Below, piece by piece: positions 63,978-64,000 of a stretch of 64,000 nt of DNA. The stretch is from contig CM057480.1 of the NCBI GenBank assembly GCA_030035585.1, forward strand, positions 4,209,001 to 4,273,000, written 5' to 3'. Source of the stretch: Dugong dugon. Its lineage: Eukaryota > Chordata > Mammalia > Sirenia > Dugongidae. Each line of letters opens with the position of its first letter. Position 1 is the first letter of the stretch. A program made the translations under genes and the position numbers. The notes under the pieces were generated by a model. The model did no database searches. It saw nothing but the letters and a program-made list of their open reading frames with translations, and was not told the origin of the DNA.

Positions 63978-64000
63978 GCTCAGGGTTAGCCCCTCAGAAA

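Overview
The window is non-coding mammalian nuclear DNA, and its interspersed repeats point to Afrotheria, most likely an elephant or close paenungulate relative. More than thirty copies or fragments of the tRNA-derived AfroSINE family are spread over both strands. At least six fragments of a BovB-like RTE retrotransposon (the RTE1 type of elephants) are present, one of them with a readable YADD reverse-transcriptase motif. The rest of the repeat load is older and shared by placental mammals: L1, L2, MIR, MER5/MER53-like DNA transposons and many ERVL-MaLR LTRs. I found no complete protein-coding gene and no rRNA gene, functional tRNA gene, CRISPR array or operon. Nearly all long open frames lie in repeats or low-complexity DNA. 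Family names are from memory of consensus sequences, so repeat ends are usually good to about 10-20 bases.

Layout. 1-4.2 kb: MLT1-like LTR, AfroSINEs, antisense L1 pieces and an RTE end. 4.6-5.9 kb: a minus-strand tract with three coding-like open segments that I cannot identify. 7-9 kb: a MER53-like palindrome and MER5-like DNA. 10.5-12.3 kb: an LTR, a tRNA-Gly-headed SINE, and an RTE copy split by a nested, collapsed provirus whose primer-binding site matches elongator tRNA-Met. 14-16 kb: L1 ORF2 and RTE endonuclease remnants. 17.9-19 kb: a repeat-free block that looks like conserved regulatory DNA. 19-25.3 kb: several LTRs, SINEs and a second tRNA-Gly SINE. 26.8-28.4 kb: a dense SINE cluster. 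29.5-34.4 kb: LTRs, a MaLR internal region and an RTE. 34.8-35.4 kb: a TG/CAGT minisatellite. 36-41.7 kb: MIR, L2 and RTE. 42.1-43.2 kb: antisense L1 ORF2. 43.2-45.1 kb: a second repeat-free block. 45-52 kb: LTRs, SINEs and the RTE with YADD. 52-56 kb: mostly unique DNA. 56.4-63.98 kb: RTE, LTR, L2 and MIR remnants plus one exon-like open frame at 60.3 kb.

The elements interact. AfroSINE copies end in the same sequence as the RTE 3' end, which is the usual sign that the RTE machinery mobilised the SINE. The tRNA-Gly-headed SINE carries an AfroSINE-like body and tail. Nesting gives a relative order in several places. I did not find convincing evidence of a new biological system. The best leads are the tRNA-Met-primed provirus remnant, the head-swapped SINE, two candidate regulatory blocks and the unidentified coding-like tract.
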